From positions 71,549,501 to 71,613,500 of the forward strand of contig CP136890.1 of NCBI GenBank assembly GCA_034359265.1: a DNA stretch of 64,000 nt, given 5' to 3'. The notes under the pieces are model-generated. The model did not search any database. It saw only the letters and a list, made by a program, of their open reading frames with translations, and was not told where the DNA came from. The translations under genes and the position numbers were made by a program. The DNA comes from Canna indica (Eukaryota; Streptophyta; Magnoliopsida; Zingiberales; Cannaceae). Positions 22,401 through 32,662 of this stretch are shown piece by piece (position 1 is the stretch's first letter; every line of letters starts with the position of its first letter).

Positions 22401-24667
22401 AGCATATATATACATATGTGAGAGTTTCTTTCAACATCAACAAGTGGCGAAGGAAATGAGGGTGAACTCAGCTTCCTTCCATCTTGAAGAAGAAGCTCAA
22501 ATCTGGTTTTTCAAAGTCAGACAAAACAAACCAAAACTAAGGTGGGAAGAATTCAAAAATCTTTGTCATTGTGATGAACTGTTCTCGAGAAGGCTTGAAT
22601 GCAAAAAAAATATTTTGGATCGATTCTGTAGCTGAAGATGAGATTGATAAAGGACCCCTTGAGATATCTAACGGCTTTTGAAGGAATTGCAATAGTCTTT
22701 CCTTGCTTTAAGGCTTGAGGACAAGCCTTATCTGGAAGAGGGGGGTGATGTTACGGATCTACATTACTAGATATATTTCTTTCTTATTACATTTTTACTT
22801 TTTACTCTTTTGTAAGTAGAGATGCAATAACTGATAATGTGAGGGGTGTAATAGTCATTTTGTTGAGGGGTTTAATTGTCATTTTTGGAATGTAATTGAA
22901 AGGTGGTTTTAGAGTAACTGAAATAAGTATATAAGATGAAGGAGAGTCATGTAAAAGACGAAGCAAGAATCTATTCAAATAAAGATCTCTTTTCTTTCTC
23001 TCTTAATCTTCTTCTCTCTCAGTCTTCTTCTTCTCTTCTTGTGTTCTTTACTACCATTCTTCTTCTACTTCTCTTCTTCTTCTTTCATTCAAGATCTAAG
23101 TTCAAGTTCAAGTTCAACTCTGACACGATGAGGGAGCACACCAACGGACATGATCTTGTTAGACCCGGGGCTACAAGATTCGCCACTGCATTTCTAACAT
23201 TGTCATGTTAGAGAAAATTTAAGCATGAGTTACAATAGCTGTTTGTAAATCAAGATTGGTTTCATTCAAAATTGTGCAAGACCGAAGCGGGACAGAAAAT
23301 TTATGAGTTAATCCATGCGGTTAAATTTTGGGAGGCAGTTGAAGATTGCATTAGAGCATCACAGTCTCTATTTCTAGTTTTGAGGATAGCAGATGGTGAT
23401 GAAAAACCCACTAAGACAGAATTAGTTGCGGCAATGGATGAAGCTAAGAGGAGGATCAAACAAGTATTGGCCCACAAATCCACATTGTGCAAGAAAGTCA
23501 TTGATATCATTGAAAGTCGATGGGAGCATCAAATGGAAACACCATTATATGGTGCGGCTCTATTTCTCAATCCGGGCAAATATTTTGACATCAAGAAAAA
23601 ATGATACCGCGTACTCGGGGAAGTTACATGAAGACTTCAATGATATTCTTAAGAAATTAGCGTTGAATGATGCAATGCGATCCAAAATACTTCTAGATGC
23701 CAATATGTATGATGAAGATCGAGGGTCTTTCGCAAGAGAGATGGTAATTAGAGAGCACTTAAATAAGATTCCTCGTAATTATACTGTATATTATTAATAT
23801 TTATTGTCTTTACATATTTTTGAATTTTAATATTATATATTTTTAATGTTAGTTGAATGGTGAAAATCTTTTGGTGGACGTACTCCTCAATTTTCAAAGT
23901 TTGCAAAGCGCATTGTTAGTCTTTTTTGTTCATCGTCCGGGTGTGAACGAAATTGCAGCACTTTTGAGTTTATAAATAACTAAGTACTTAATGCTTTCTT
24001 AGTAGTTATTATTTTTTTATTAATTATTTTTCTTTTGTATAGATTCACACCAAGAAAAGGAATAGATTGTTGCACCAAAGATTGAATGATTTGGTGTATC
24101 TCCAATACAATCGAAAGATTGCCATGAGATTCCAAAAGATTCATGAAGGTGGCAAAAACTATGATCCACTTGTACTTGATGATTTTGATTGGGGGACAAA
24201 TGCGTGATTCAATAATGATGATGGTGAAACTATGGATGGTAGTATTCCTTTTGACCTTGTTGATGAAGCCATTGGTGCTTCGAATGCCCTTGAGGGTCAT
24301 AATTTTCCAAGAATGGCTCGTGGAAATAAAGAGCTTGTCACTTATAATCGACGTCATTGTGGTTCTACTTCAAGATTGGTGGATGAAGATTCAAGTGATG
24401 AAGGAGAGATATTTCCAAATGGTGATAAAGACATAGAAGACGATTTTTTGCTCAAACCAACGACTTCTCCGACGGATAATATCCCTCGTGACGACATTGA
24501 AGATGATTTTGTTAATCTTTTTTAGATTGAAGTTAATTTCTTAAGACTTGTTTTCATCTGTGATGAATTGAAAAAACCTATTTATATGGATGGTTTAATT
24601 TTGATGACTTTAGCTACTTGATATTTTATGGTTCATGGCTATGTGAATTTAATTGGATTTATGTTTG

Positions 24668-24704
<37 letters not shown>

Positions 24705-26740
24705 GTCAATATGTCGCGAAATAGACGATATATCGGTCGCGAAACAATATAATCGATATCAAGGTTCACTACCGCGAAATTTTTTTGATCGCGATAATAA
24801 GCTTGGTTTATATAATCCAGATGATATGCTTGGGTATACATAGAAGTTGCCAATGCATAATGGTATTTAGTGAAAACACAAAACAGTTACTTAAGCATTG
24901 AAGATGCAATTCTGGGTTTAGATGGTTACCTGTGAAAAGCTTGAATGCAGTGGGTAGACTCCTTTTCTCAGAAACCCAAAATACATCAGACTTTTGGAGA
25001 GTATATAGCCCAGGGTCAACAATTACAGGCTTGGCTCTCTGCCCCCTGCACACTCACTCCATGTTAGAGAATATAAATATAGCATAAAACAGTAAACAGA
25101 AGGATGAAAGAAAATAAATCCATCTAATTTTGATGTTACACATACTCTTTCCATCCAATATCACTAGTATGCTCAATGAAGTTTAGATGTCGAGGAAAAG
25201 CTGAGAGTGTGTAGAACATATCTGTTCGCCCAAGAAAAGGAAAAAGGAGGAAATGTCAGCAGACATGTAATGGGAAGTAAAATGTGGAAGGAAATGATAT
25301 AAATCAATAATCTATAATAATATAGTATTAAACAAGCAGGTTGAACGTCTCATGAATTGGAACATACAGGACAGAATATGCATAAGAGTAAGACAAGTAT
25401 TTCACATTTTGGCATTTCTTGGATTATTCTTGTTCTTGAGAACTTCAACATATCAAAACAAACATGTTGCAGCCCAGACTCCAGAAGATGAATATACAAG
25501 TGAGCAACATGAATAGAGCTACTTCTTCTGTCATCTAATAAGAAGAGAAACAAATAACCTATTTGCTTGTGACCAATGAGATCTTTTTCTGTCTGATAAT
25601 ATCATAAATATCAGAATAACTACTGATTCCTCTTCTGATCTTCACCATTTAACTATACTTGTCAACAATGACTTCATTAATTTCCACAGCTATGCTGAAA
25701 AAGAAATCCTAGATGCTTAAAAATTACACTTTTAGGAGTTTATTATCATCTATCTTAATTACCACTTCTTGGTACAGCTAAATTTAGCTTAAACATAGAC
25801 TTAAACCTGATTAAGTTAAAACACTGTTGCAGCCTTTACCTACAAAAATTTACAAGTGACTCCAACTAAATGTCTTCAACAAAAATTAAGTATCAATATA
25901 TAACACGAAAATTTGGAGGATGACTAGTAAAGAAAGTCTACTTTTGGAGAGACAAAGATGTGTTCATGTAGCTCATGAAACAGACGAACACTTCCTAAGT
26001 TAACTGAGGTCAATCGACAACTTCTAAGATAAAAGTTGATCCTCCCTGATAGCAGGACTATAACGTCTCAATTCATTCAAGCAACTTCTATGCAAGAGGA
26101 TCGCAAATCCACATCTAAGGCAGTGTAAAGGAGGAGACAAGATCTGACCGTCCTGAGTAACGAGGGGATAATCCGAGGCGCTGAGATTGATGAACCAATC
26201 CCAGTCACCGCCCTCTTTGAGGAGGATGGCCGCAGCATGCAAGGTGTTGGCGACCATGGTAGGTCCGCGGTAGGTGACCAGATTGGCTCGGGAGACCAGT
26301 CTGACATTTCCAAAGCGGCTGTAAACAGGATCGCTCCGAACGGCAGCGGCGAGCTCGAGGCGCTCCGACGCAGGGGCCTCTAGATCGAGGTGGAGAACGT
26401 AGCTGTTGGAAGGGTGATAGAGTGCGCGGAGGACGCGGAGGATGCTGGGGCCGTCACCGGCGGAGCCAGACACGAGGTAAGCGAGGCGAGGAACGGCTGC
26501 GGAGGCCGGCGGAGGGTGGAGGCGGAGCTTGTTCTCGACGAAGAAGCTGGCATCGGAGTCGGTGGACGAGATCCGGTGGGAGAAGGGGAAGAGAAGGAGG
26601 GCGTGGCGGGAGAGGGAAGAGGAGGAAGAGGAGAAGAAGGAGGTGGAGAGGAACAGAGAAGAGAGGAGAAGTAGGGAAGCGAGCAACGGCACAGCGAACT
26701 TCCGATGCGGCGGCGTCGGAAGCAGGGGCTTCGACTCCAT
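19417..26740 (-). CDS. GT14 glycosyltransferase (Core-2/I-branching type), probable Golgi glucuronosyltransferase
   Basis: Four exons join with GT-AG borders and an unbroken frame: 26740-26149, 25221-25146, 25045-24930 and 19931-19417. The total is 1299 bp, 432 residues. A short basic N-terminus precedes a hydrophobic anchor at about residues 15-36, giving a type II Golgi topology. The GT14 domain starts at PRLAYLVSGS (84-93). It continues with VLHLDLEAP, DWDWFINLSASDYPLVTQDD, FIEHTSDIGW, KPVIVDPGLY, FWVSEKRSLPTAFKLFTGSAW, GWDNLPRTVLMYYANFLSSP and a late PVLNKID block. Characterised plant GT14 relatives (GlcAT14A-C) add beta-1,6-glucuronic acid to arabinogalactan side chains, so that role is likely but inferred. 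A longer upstream ATG at 26839 exists; 26740 puts the anchor at the expected place. Intron 3 is about 5 kb because of a hAT insertion. Confidence 0.9.
22302..22635 (+). pseudogene. Ty3/gypsy gag fragment
   Basis: The translated LDFPKFDGKGDPLAYIY, a cysteine-free spacer and SFHLEEEAQIWFFKV are typical of the gypsy gag/capsid region. The frame stops at 22633-22635. The remainder of gag-pol is absent: homology jumps to a pol-like end (LRLEDKPYLEEGGD) before the LTR at about 22710-22745. Confidence 0.7.
22746..23125 (+). repeat. LTR of the nested retroelement
   Basis: It begins TGATGTTACGG after a GGAAGAGGGGGG purine tract and ends CTCTGACA. A TATATAAG box at 22928-22935 is followed by a TCTTCTTCTC-rich R/U5 region. 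The last 158 bp reappear inverted at 21978-22127. Confidence 0.7.
24672..24699. repeat. (TA)n microsatellite
   Basis: About 14 TA dinucleotides in a row within the right part of the hAT element. Confidence 0.9.
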
Positions 26741-27300
26741 GGAGGGCGAGGGCAGGCGCTGGTGGTACCGGCGAAAGCACAACTCGCTCACCTTCCTCTC
26801 GCTTCCGATTGGAGGAAAAAGGATGAGAGAGACTAGCAAGCATCGGTAAAACCAAAATGAGCTGCCGTTTCCGGCACTGTAAGTAATAAGGCTGCAAGGT
26901 GTTTTCAGTCGAAATAATTAAGGAGAAAAAGAAAACATTTATAAAATAAAATAAAATTTATAAAATAAAAATAATTAAGGAGAAAAAAAAACATTTATAA
27001 AAAATGACCTTCCAACTTTAATATAACTTTTGATTAAATTTTATACGAATGAAAAAAAAAATACATTTTATCCTTATCTCCTCTTCCTCTCTTCGTCGGA
27101 TTCACCATCAGTGATCGCTCCTCGCCAGTCGCCACTCCCCCACCCCCCTCCTCTCACCGACCAACGTGCATTCTCGCGTTACGATTTCGTTGACTCATCT
27201 TTGACATCCCGTAATAATCTTTGGCATGAACCAGATTTTTCTCTTCCTTATAAATGATCTATAGCACAAACAAAAATCACACAAGCAACAGAGATATGAG
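26741..27300. other. Upstream region of the GT14 gene
   Basis: The first 100 bp are GC-rich and continue exon-1-like composition (5' UTR and possibly an upstream in-frame ATG at 26839). After that, AT-rich DNA contains a duplicated GGAGAAAAA...CATTTATAAAA block at about 26920-27002. No convincing TATA box can be chosen. Confidence 0.4.
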
Positions 27301-27665
27301 TGCAAGGTATTTTGTCTTTGTCCCAGGTTATTGACTTCATCGACGGGTTGTCCCAAATTGTTGACACCCTGGACGGATTGTTCCAGGTTATCCTAGGTTG
27401 TCGATATCTAGAGCGAGCGATGTGTGTTGTCTTTGTCCCTTGTTGTTGACATATTAATAGGGTGTTCCCGAATTATCTTAGGTTGTTGACATGCAAGGCA
27501 GTGTGTGTCGTCTTTACCTCTAATTGTTGGCATATGGACGGGGGTTGTTCCCAGATTATCTTGGGTTGATGACATTCAGGACGTGGTCTATTATCTTTGT
27601 CCATTATTTGTTGGCATATGGATGAGTTATCCCGAATTATCGACACCTAAATAGGTTGTTGAAAC
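27300..27665. repeat. Degenerate minisatellite, unit about 80 bp
   Basis: The pattern GTCTTTGTCCC...TTGTTG[AG]CAT..GA.GGG..GTTCCC.[AG]ATTATCTT recurs at about 27307, 27424, 27505 and 27585. Spacings of roughly 117, 81 and 80 bp indicate one incomplete or expanded unit followed by regular ones. It is non-coding. Confidence 0.65.
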
Positions 27666-28753
27666 AAACACACATTTTCATCCTACAGGTCGAATGTCAA
27701 CGAGGATAATTTTTATCCAAAAAATTATTCTCTTGGCTAAATTTTATTAAATATATAAAGATAATCACTTTTTAAAACATTTATTTAAAAAATCATATAA
27801 AAAAACGTCCCTTGAAATATTATTCTTTCAAATAGTTCAATTTATATTAATTTAAAATTGATTAAAATGATCAAAATAGAATTAGTAAAATATAGTTTAT
27901 ATTATGAAAAGAGTTAGTTCTTAATGAATTTGGAATAAACTTTATGGCGTATCCACATCATTTTGGCCAGAAAAGGAAATACAGCTCTATTCTTATCAAC
28001 TATAATCCTATTCTGCTAGTTTATTTTCTAGGTTAGAAGGACAAGAGAACAAATGATATTTATCTTTGGTTAAATGCTTCATGAAAGATAACCTTAATTA
28101 TCCTGATGTTATAAGGTCTTATTTGGATGAGATGAAGCATGATTTAATAAGGTATTATATGATAGGGTACTGTAAAAACTATTATCTTATTTGGGAGGAT
28201 GATATTATATGGTATGATTAAATGATAGTAGCTATGGAGGAGAACGGAGTCTTGACTAAGTTGATCAAGAATGATAAATAAAAGTCTAATATGATATGAG
28301 TATATAAATGGCATAAGAGGAATTATAAATTTTTATTGATCATATTTTAGAAATAAAATTTTATGAAATCATGAGAAATCACCAAATTCATGGTTTAAAA
28401 ATTTGGTTAAAATTTATGTTTTTCAAACCATGAGATTACCATATCATATCATAACCATTTATTAAAAGTTTTTCCAAATATAAAATTAAATCATATCATA
28501 TCATGATAAATTATACTCTACCATGAAATAAATAAGGTCATGAGAGAGTAATTGTAAAGGACATTAATTTCATATCAAAAGATAACAAATTTAAATAAAA
28601 CTTATATACGGAAGTATGAAACGAGATATGTATCGAAAAAGATAAATGCACACATGATGCATGGGCGTAAGCGCGACGTGCAAGGTAAATTAATATTTAT
28701 TTAGCTTACTAATTTTAAAAATAATTAATTATTATTTTGGGTGTGTGCATTAC
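27666..28753. other. AT-rich intergenic DNA
   Basis: No coding signal. At 28110-28545 repeated ATGATATTATATGG / ATCATATCATA words in both orientations suggest an eroded MITE, but I could not fix termini or a target duplication. Confidence 0.35.
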
Positions 28754-28998
28754 AATTGTGCCTTTTGGTAAAAGTAGACCCGACAATTCATGTCGGGCCG
28801 AGTCGACTCGAACAAAAATCGTGTCGAACCCGATAAAAGTTCGGACTTGGGACCCAACACGGCATGAACAATAAACGGGTCGAGCTGACCCATTAGCACG
28901 ATAACAAAAATTCAAAATCAGATTATTGGGTCGGGCCGAAAATTGCCAGGTCAAGGTAAAAGTCATGTTCCAAAAGAGTTGTGTCTTTTGGTAAAAGT
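28754..28998. repeat. GC-rich insert between 20-bp direct repeats
   Basis: TTGTG[CT]CTTTTGGTAAAAGT occurs at about 28755-28774 and 28979-28998 with one difference. Between them is a GC-rich block full of GGGTCGGGCC/GACCCGA-type words (28775-28960). This resembles a short insertion with a long target duplication, or a segmental duplication. Confidence 0.5.
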
Positions 28999-29000
28999 TA

Positions 29001-29752
29001 TGTTAATATTTTGGCTTATTTTATTTATTGACTTCATTTGGCAAAATATTCATTAGTGAAGTGGTGACATGGAATGTTATATTTATTGTATATATATGAT
29101 ATATACTTATGGAGATGTGGAGATCATGGGCGTGTGATATGCATAGTGGAGATGCATAGTGGTGTTTGTGCCTTGGTGATGTGTATCGACTGAGTATGAA
29201 AGTATAAAAGGAGAGAGAAAAAGAGATGTGCCACTCCTATACGCCAAAATTGAATTGCTAATATTCTGATAAATGAGAGTTTTTCTACCGAGAGATTGTG
29301 GACCGCAGGCAATAAATTTCTACAAGCAATTCAATATCAAAGTGGGATTTGGGCTATTGAACTCGTTATAACATAAAGAATATGTGGAGGATAGGACTCT
29401 ATGATTGAGACGACGTAGAGAGGCAAGTAGATTATTACTTATAGTAGCAAAGAGATTTTTGTTATTCTCGGTTCACTTTAGTATAGAAAGTAGGATTTTT
29501 GTTGGATAAAATTTAGATACTTGTAACGTACTTTGTTGATAGTGGATTTGACATCTATCAGTTGAGAGCCCCGTAGATTAGGTGACGAGATTATCACTGA
29601 ACTGCGTAAACAAATCTTTGGTGTGTTTTTGTGTTTTTGTGTTCATTTTTATATCTGCTACTCACTCTGTTCTTAAGTCAGTTCCCGTTCCAGTTGCAAC
29701 TCAATACGCAATTGACACTTAACAACAAGTTTTCATAGAGACAATCTTGACA
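29001..29752 (+). repeat. 5' LTR of a Ty1/copia element
   Basis: It begins TGTTAATATTTTGG and ends ATCTTGACA. A TATAAAAG box lies at 29203-29210. Two bases after the LTR, a primer-binding site TGGTATCATAGC (29755-29766) matches initiator-Met style with one change. No partner LTR is seen because the element is truncated at about 29923. Confidence 0.7.
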
Positions 29753-29825
29753 ATTGGTATCATAGCAATTGTGCTAATCTTTACCGGCACAGATCCTTGG
29801 TGTGTCTCTAGTATTCTACATCGAA

Positions 29826-29922
29826 ATGGAGGGAATTCCTATGGGGAACTCAGTAAATGTTCCACCCCGGCTGATAGGAACGAATTATGCTTATAGGAAG
29901 GCACGCATTAGGGCATTTATCA
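29826..29922 (+). pseudogene. First codons of a copia gag, truncated
   Basis: ATG at 29826 opens MEGIPMGNSVNVPPRLIGT, then NYAYRKARIRAF, the GTNYxxWKxRMRAF region of copia gag proteins, with Arg where Trp is usual. Homology stops abruptly at about 29923, where minus-strand Sirevirus-type LTR sequence begins. Confidence 0.7.
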
Positions 29923-31141
29923 ATTGTGTGTTATCTAATCTTTTAACCTAATTTCGATTTTAATCGTTTCTTAAACTACTTGGGCAATTTATCAATTAAA
30001 GCAATAAGATGAAATGATAAATACAATAATTAAGTACAAGCACAATAGCCAATGCAAATACAAAGATTTATAGTGGTTCGGCAACTCCGCCTACTCCATT
30101 GCCTAAGAATCGTGCTTAGGATTTCACTCACAAATCCATTAAATTAAGAGTAGCTTACAGTCAAGGACTTTTCACCGAAAAACCCTACACTCACTTCAAA
30201 GGCACTTCCATATTCGGAAGTATCCACCTTCACACCGAGTGAGCTTTCTCACCTCAATTCCTAAGGAATACTCATAACCTAGCTTACACAAGTGGATTTA
30301 TACCTCTATACCAAGGTAACCACCAAATCACAAGATCACACACTAGGTCTTCTTACACACTAGAGTATTTCAATTTAAAACAAAACAAAAACACTTTAAC
30401 ACAAGAAGAGTAAAGGGAACTTATCACCACAACAACAACTCATCTTCTGAAGCCTAGCAATCTTGAATAGCCCTCCAATGATGATGCACTTCGGAATGAG
30501 AGATCAAGAGTTAGAAATGAAGGATTAGGTCAAATGAAAGCTTGGGGATGCAAAGATTACCTCAATATAGGCTTAGAGCATTAGTGGTTATGTGAGGAGA
30601 GAGTTTCGAAGGGGTATTTGTAACCCCTAACACAAACAGCCACTCCAACGAGCGTTTTTCTGCCCGTTGGCGCCACACGATCGGTGGCTAGCTAATGGCT
30701 GAGCGATCGGCCACCGACCGGAGGTCTCTGCAAGTTTTGAGGCATCGCCGGTACAGTGTCTGGCTGATGGTTGGTTGATCGATCGTCGACCGCCCATTGA
30801 CCGAAACCCAGAAAAGTTGCAGTTTGCTGAAAATTTTTACGCAACGTTCGTTTTCAAGTTTCGGGTTTTTGAGTTTTGCGAAGTGCATACATCTAGGAGA
30901 CCTACCCAAGTGTTTTTACATTTACTCTAAACCCTTCCTAAATTACTTTGGTGCGCTCGTCGAGGGTTTAGGAAACGACACGACAACTTGTCGTATCAAG
31001 ACGATGCCGCATGCGACGGTATCGATTTCAACCCAATTTCAACTTGCGACTTTCGTGCTTAAAACTTGTTAAACATAGTTTGTTATCATCAAAACAATTA
31101 TTGAGAGAATTAGAGCACAATGGTGAAATCCTCGGCCAACA
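29923..31141 (-). repeat. 3' LTR of a Sirevirus-type copia element, truncated
   Basis: On the minus strand it starts TGTTGGCCGAGG at 31141 and continues through TTTTGATGATAACAAA. It aligns with the solo LTR at 35444-37122, including the GGTTCGGC...CTACTCCA..GCCTAAG block near 30075. The U5 end after AACACAC is missing, replaced by the copia gag start. A CGATCGGT-rich cluster lies at 30680-30800. Confidence 0.7.
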
Positions 31142-31402
31142 TTCTTCTCCTTTTTGATGATAACAAACCAATGACGATAAGTATATAAAACAATAGGCAT
31201 TTAAAGCATGAAGCATGAATTCATATGCATGAGTGAGAGCAAAATAAGATCATACTAGATAATTCAAGTGCATGAGTGAGTGCAAAATAAGATCAACATG
31301 CATATCTATAAACCTTAACTTCTCCCCCTATCATCATGTCATAAATACATGTTAAGAATTATAAGGACTAGCATGATGATCACATTCTTCTCCCCCTTTT
31401 AA
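31142..31402 (-). other. Multiple polypurine tracts upstream of the 3' LTR
   Basis: Read on the minus strand, AAAAAGGAGAAGAA abuts the LTR (about 31142-31155). Two more tracts, with GGGGGAGAA cores, lie at about 31320-31330 and 31389-31402. Repeated polypurine tracts before the 3' LTR are a described feature of Sireviruses. Confidence 0.6.
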
Positions 31403-31728
31403 CATCAATCAAAAATGGTACATAAATAAAGATAAGAAGATAGATGAACTAATTCATACAAAGCAAAGTGAAACCATAAAATCCATACAAAGTGCAAGTC
31501 CATACAAGATTTAACCATAAGCAAAGCAACTATTTAGTTCATACAACTCTACAAAGTGCATAAAAATTCATACAACCATACATGTCCATAAAAAATAACA
31601 CTAAACATGAATAGCACTCATCACTCCTTAGGTACGTGGAGGTGGCTAATGCGCCTAATAATACTGCCACATCTCATCCACACGGCCATAAATGTCATCA
31701 ACACGACCACTGATCTGTTCAATGCGAG

Positions 31729-32662
31729 CAATCATGCGTTTGTTCCATTCAACTTGGTCAAATGAAGTTGAGCCAACCTAGACTCAATCATGTCAAAGCG
31801 TGTATCTGATGAAGGGTGTGATGAGCTGCCACCTTCATCATCATCATCATCATCGCCATCCTTTGGATCGGATGGACCTCCTCGAGCACGTTTACCACAC
31901 TGATCACCAAGGATCTTCATACAGATAAGTGTCAAGGTGTCAATCGCCCTAGGAACAGGCTTTATCTCGAATCTTGATCTATTTACCCAGGAGATGACAG
32001 ATGTATAAGGTAGGGCTTGTTTAGGAGAAGCATGAACCTCAGCTATGTAGTTTAACATAAGGACAGGGACATCACTAACCCTACGGGTCATGACATAGAA
32101 TAAGACCCTAACGCTAGTGCTAGTAACCTAATGATAATGTCTTGCTCTACGAAGTATGTTATGGGTGATAATCAGATGCATGATCCTAGCAGTTGTGGAT
32201 AACTTAAAGATTTGAGTTGGAATCATTCCACGGCACCCTTGAGGGCAAATAGCTGATACTACTTCATGTGTGGGATAATCCTCATGGAAGGCATGAGTGG
32301 ATATGTTATATACTGAAGCTCCAATAAGAGGAAAACCAAAGGCTTCCCTAATGGCTGATGCAGTTATTACTATGGGTTATCCTTGTATCTCGGAAGTATA
32401 ACCAGGATGTTATCTATGGGAGGACGCTCAATTATGAGAATTGTAAAGAAGGATAAGGATAGGGCACACTGGGATTTGTTTTCCTAGGTATTCTACCCAT
32501 CCTAGTGTACTTAAGCGGCTCCTCGTATCATAGAGCTCAAGGTCCCCTAAGTTAACTATGCGTGTTTGTAAAATGGTGCGGGTGCTAAAGCGGGGAGCTT
32601 GAGTTTATTCCATGGCAGTTAGGAGGTTGTCAGGAAGAGTAGGCTTTTTTGTTCTTAGTGCC
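31729..32662 (-). pseudogene. Degenerate extra ORF downstream of pol (plant transposon protein-like)
   Basis: On the minus strand, the best open part (32091-31732, 119 residues) includes LPYTSVISWVNRSRFEI, an acidic DGDDDDDDEGG run and an ERLAQL-like heptad end. Upstream in two frames are SRLSTLGWVEYLG, ITASAIREAFGFPL and CRGMIPTQIFKLS-like stretches separated by stops. The pattern resembles the 'putative plant transposon protein' domain found as an additional ORF in some plant LTR elements. The assignment is by pattern only. Confidence 0.45.

Larger units (their letters stand above)
21978..23125 (+). mobile_element. Rearranged LTR-retroelement fragment inserted in the hAT transposase
   Basis: It splits the hAT frame at ...LLDVM. 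TGATG (21973-21977) and CGATG (23126-23130) may be a worn 5-bp target duplication. The right side is a normal LTR (22746-23125) preceded by a purine tract. The left side (21978-22127) is an inverted copy of the last 150 bp of that same LTR. A Ty3/gypsy-type gag fragment lies between them. Both outer ends are therefore the U5 end of one LTR, which is not the normal arrangement. Confidence 0.75.
21421..24525 (+). pseudogene. hAT transposase remnant (DUF659 / hATC)
   Basis: The frame opens at ATG 21421 (MKGNFGSGEMPYDPSKD) and soon breaks; the BED zinc finger expected next is missing. The DUF659-like core follows: TLMLDGWTNRRGRQLINF, then ADLLETKIEEIGPNNVVQV and FWTPCVAHCLDLML. At 21977 an LTR-derived insertion interrupts the codons, and homology resumes at 23131 with DLVRPGATRFATAFLTL. 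Further on come WEAVEDCIRAS, PLYGAALFLNP and the C-terminal dimerisation region (FAKRIVSLFCSSSGCERN, then HTKKRNRLLHQRLNDLVYLQYN) across an apparent GT-AG intron ending near 24041. Stops and frame changes make it non-functional. Confidence 0.85.
20558..24805 (+). mobile_element. hAT transposon, 4.25 kb, with perfect 8-bp target duplications
   Basis: GTTTATAT is duplicated at 20550-20557 and 24806-24813. The ends are short inverted repeats: left CAAGCTTATCAT, right reverse-complemented CAAGCTTATTAT. An 8-bp duplication and CA-starting termini are standard for hAT. The interior encodes a broken hAT transposase on the plus strand. The left subterminal region holds five CGAGAT words and one inverted copy within about 90 bp (20592-20677), candidate transposase-binding sites. 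The right end instead has repeated CGCGA words. The element lies in intron 3 of the GT14 gene, opposite to its transcription. Confidence 0.93.

Noticed and set aside
24672..24703. Possible recombination or attachment site at the TA run
   Set aside because: It is an ordinary dinucleotide microsatellite within the hAT element, with no duplicated flanks.
26390..26897. Several long open frames antisense to GT14 exon 1
   Set aside because: GC-rich exon sequence keeps other frames open. Only the minus-strand frame has an anchor and GT14 motifs.
28110..28545. A further MITE suggested by ATCATATCATA / TATGATATGAT words
   Set aside because: I could not define inverted ends or a target duplication, so it is mentioned only as AT-rich DNA.
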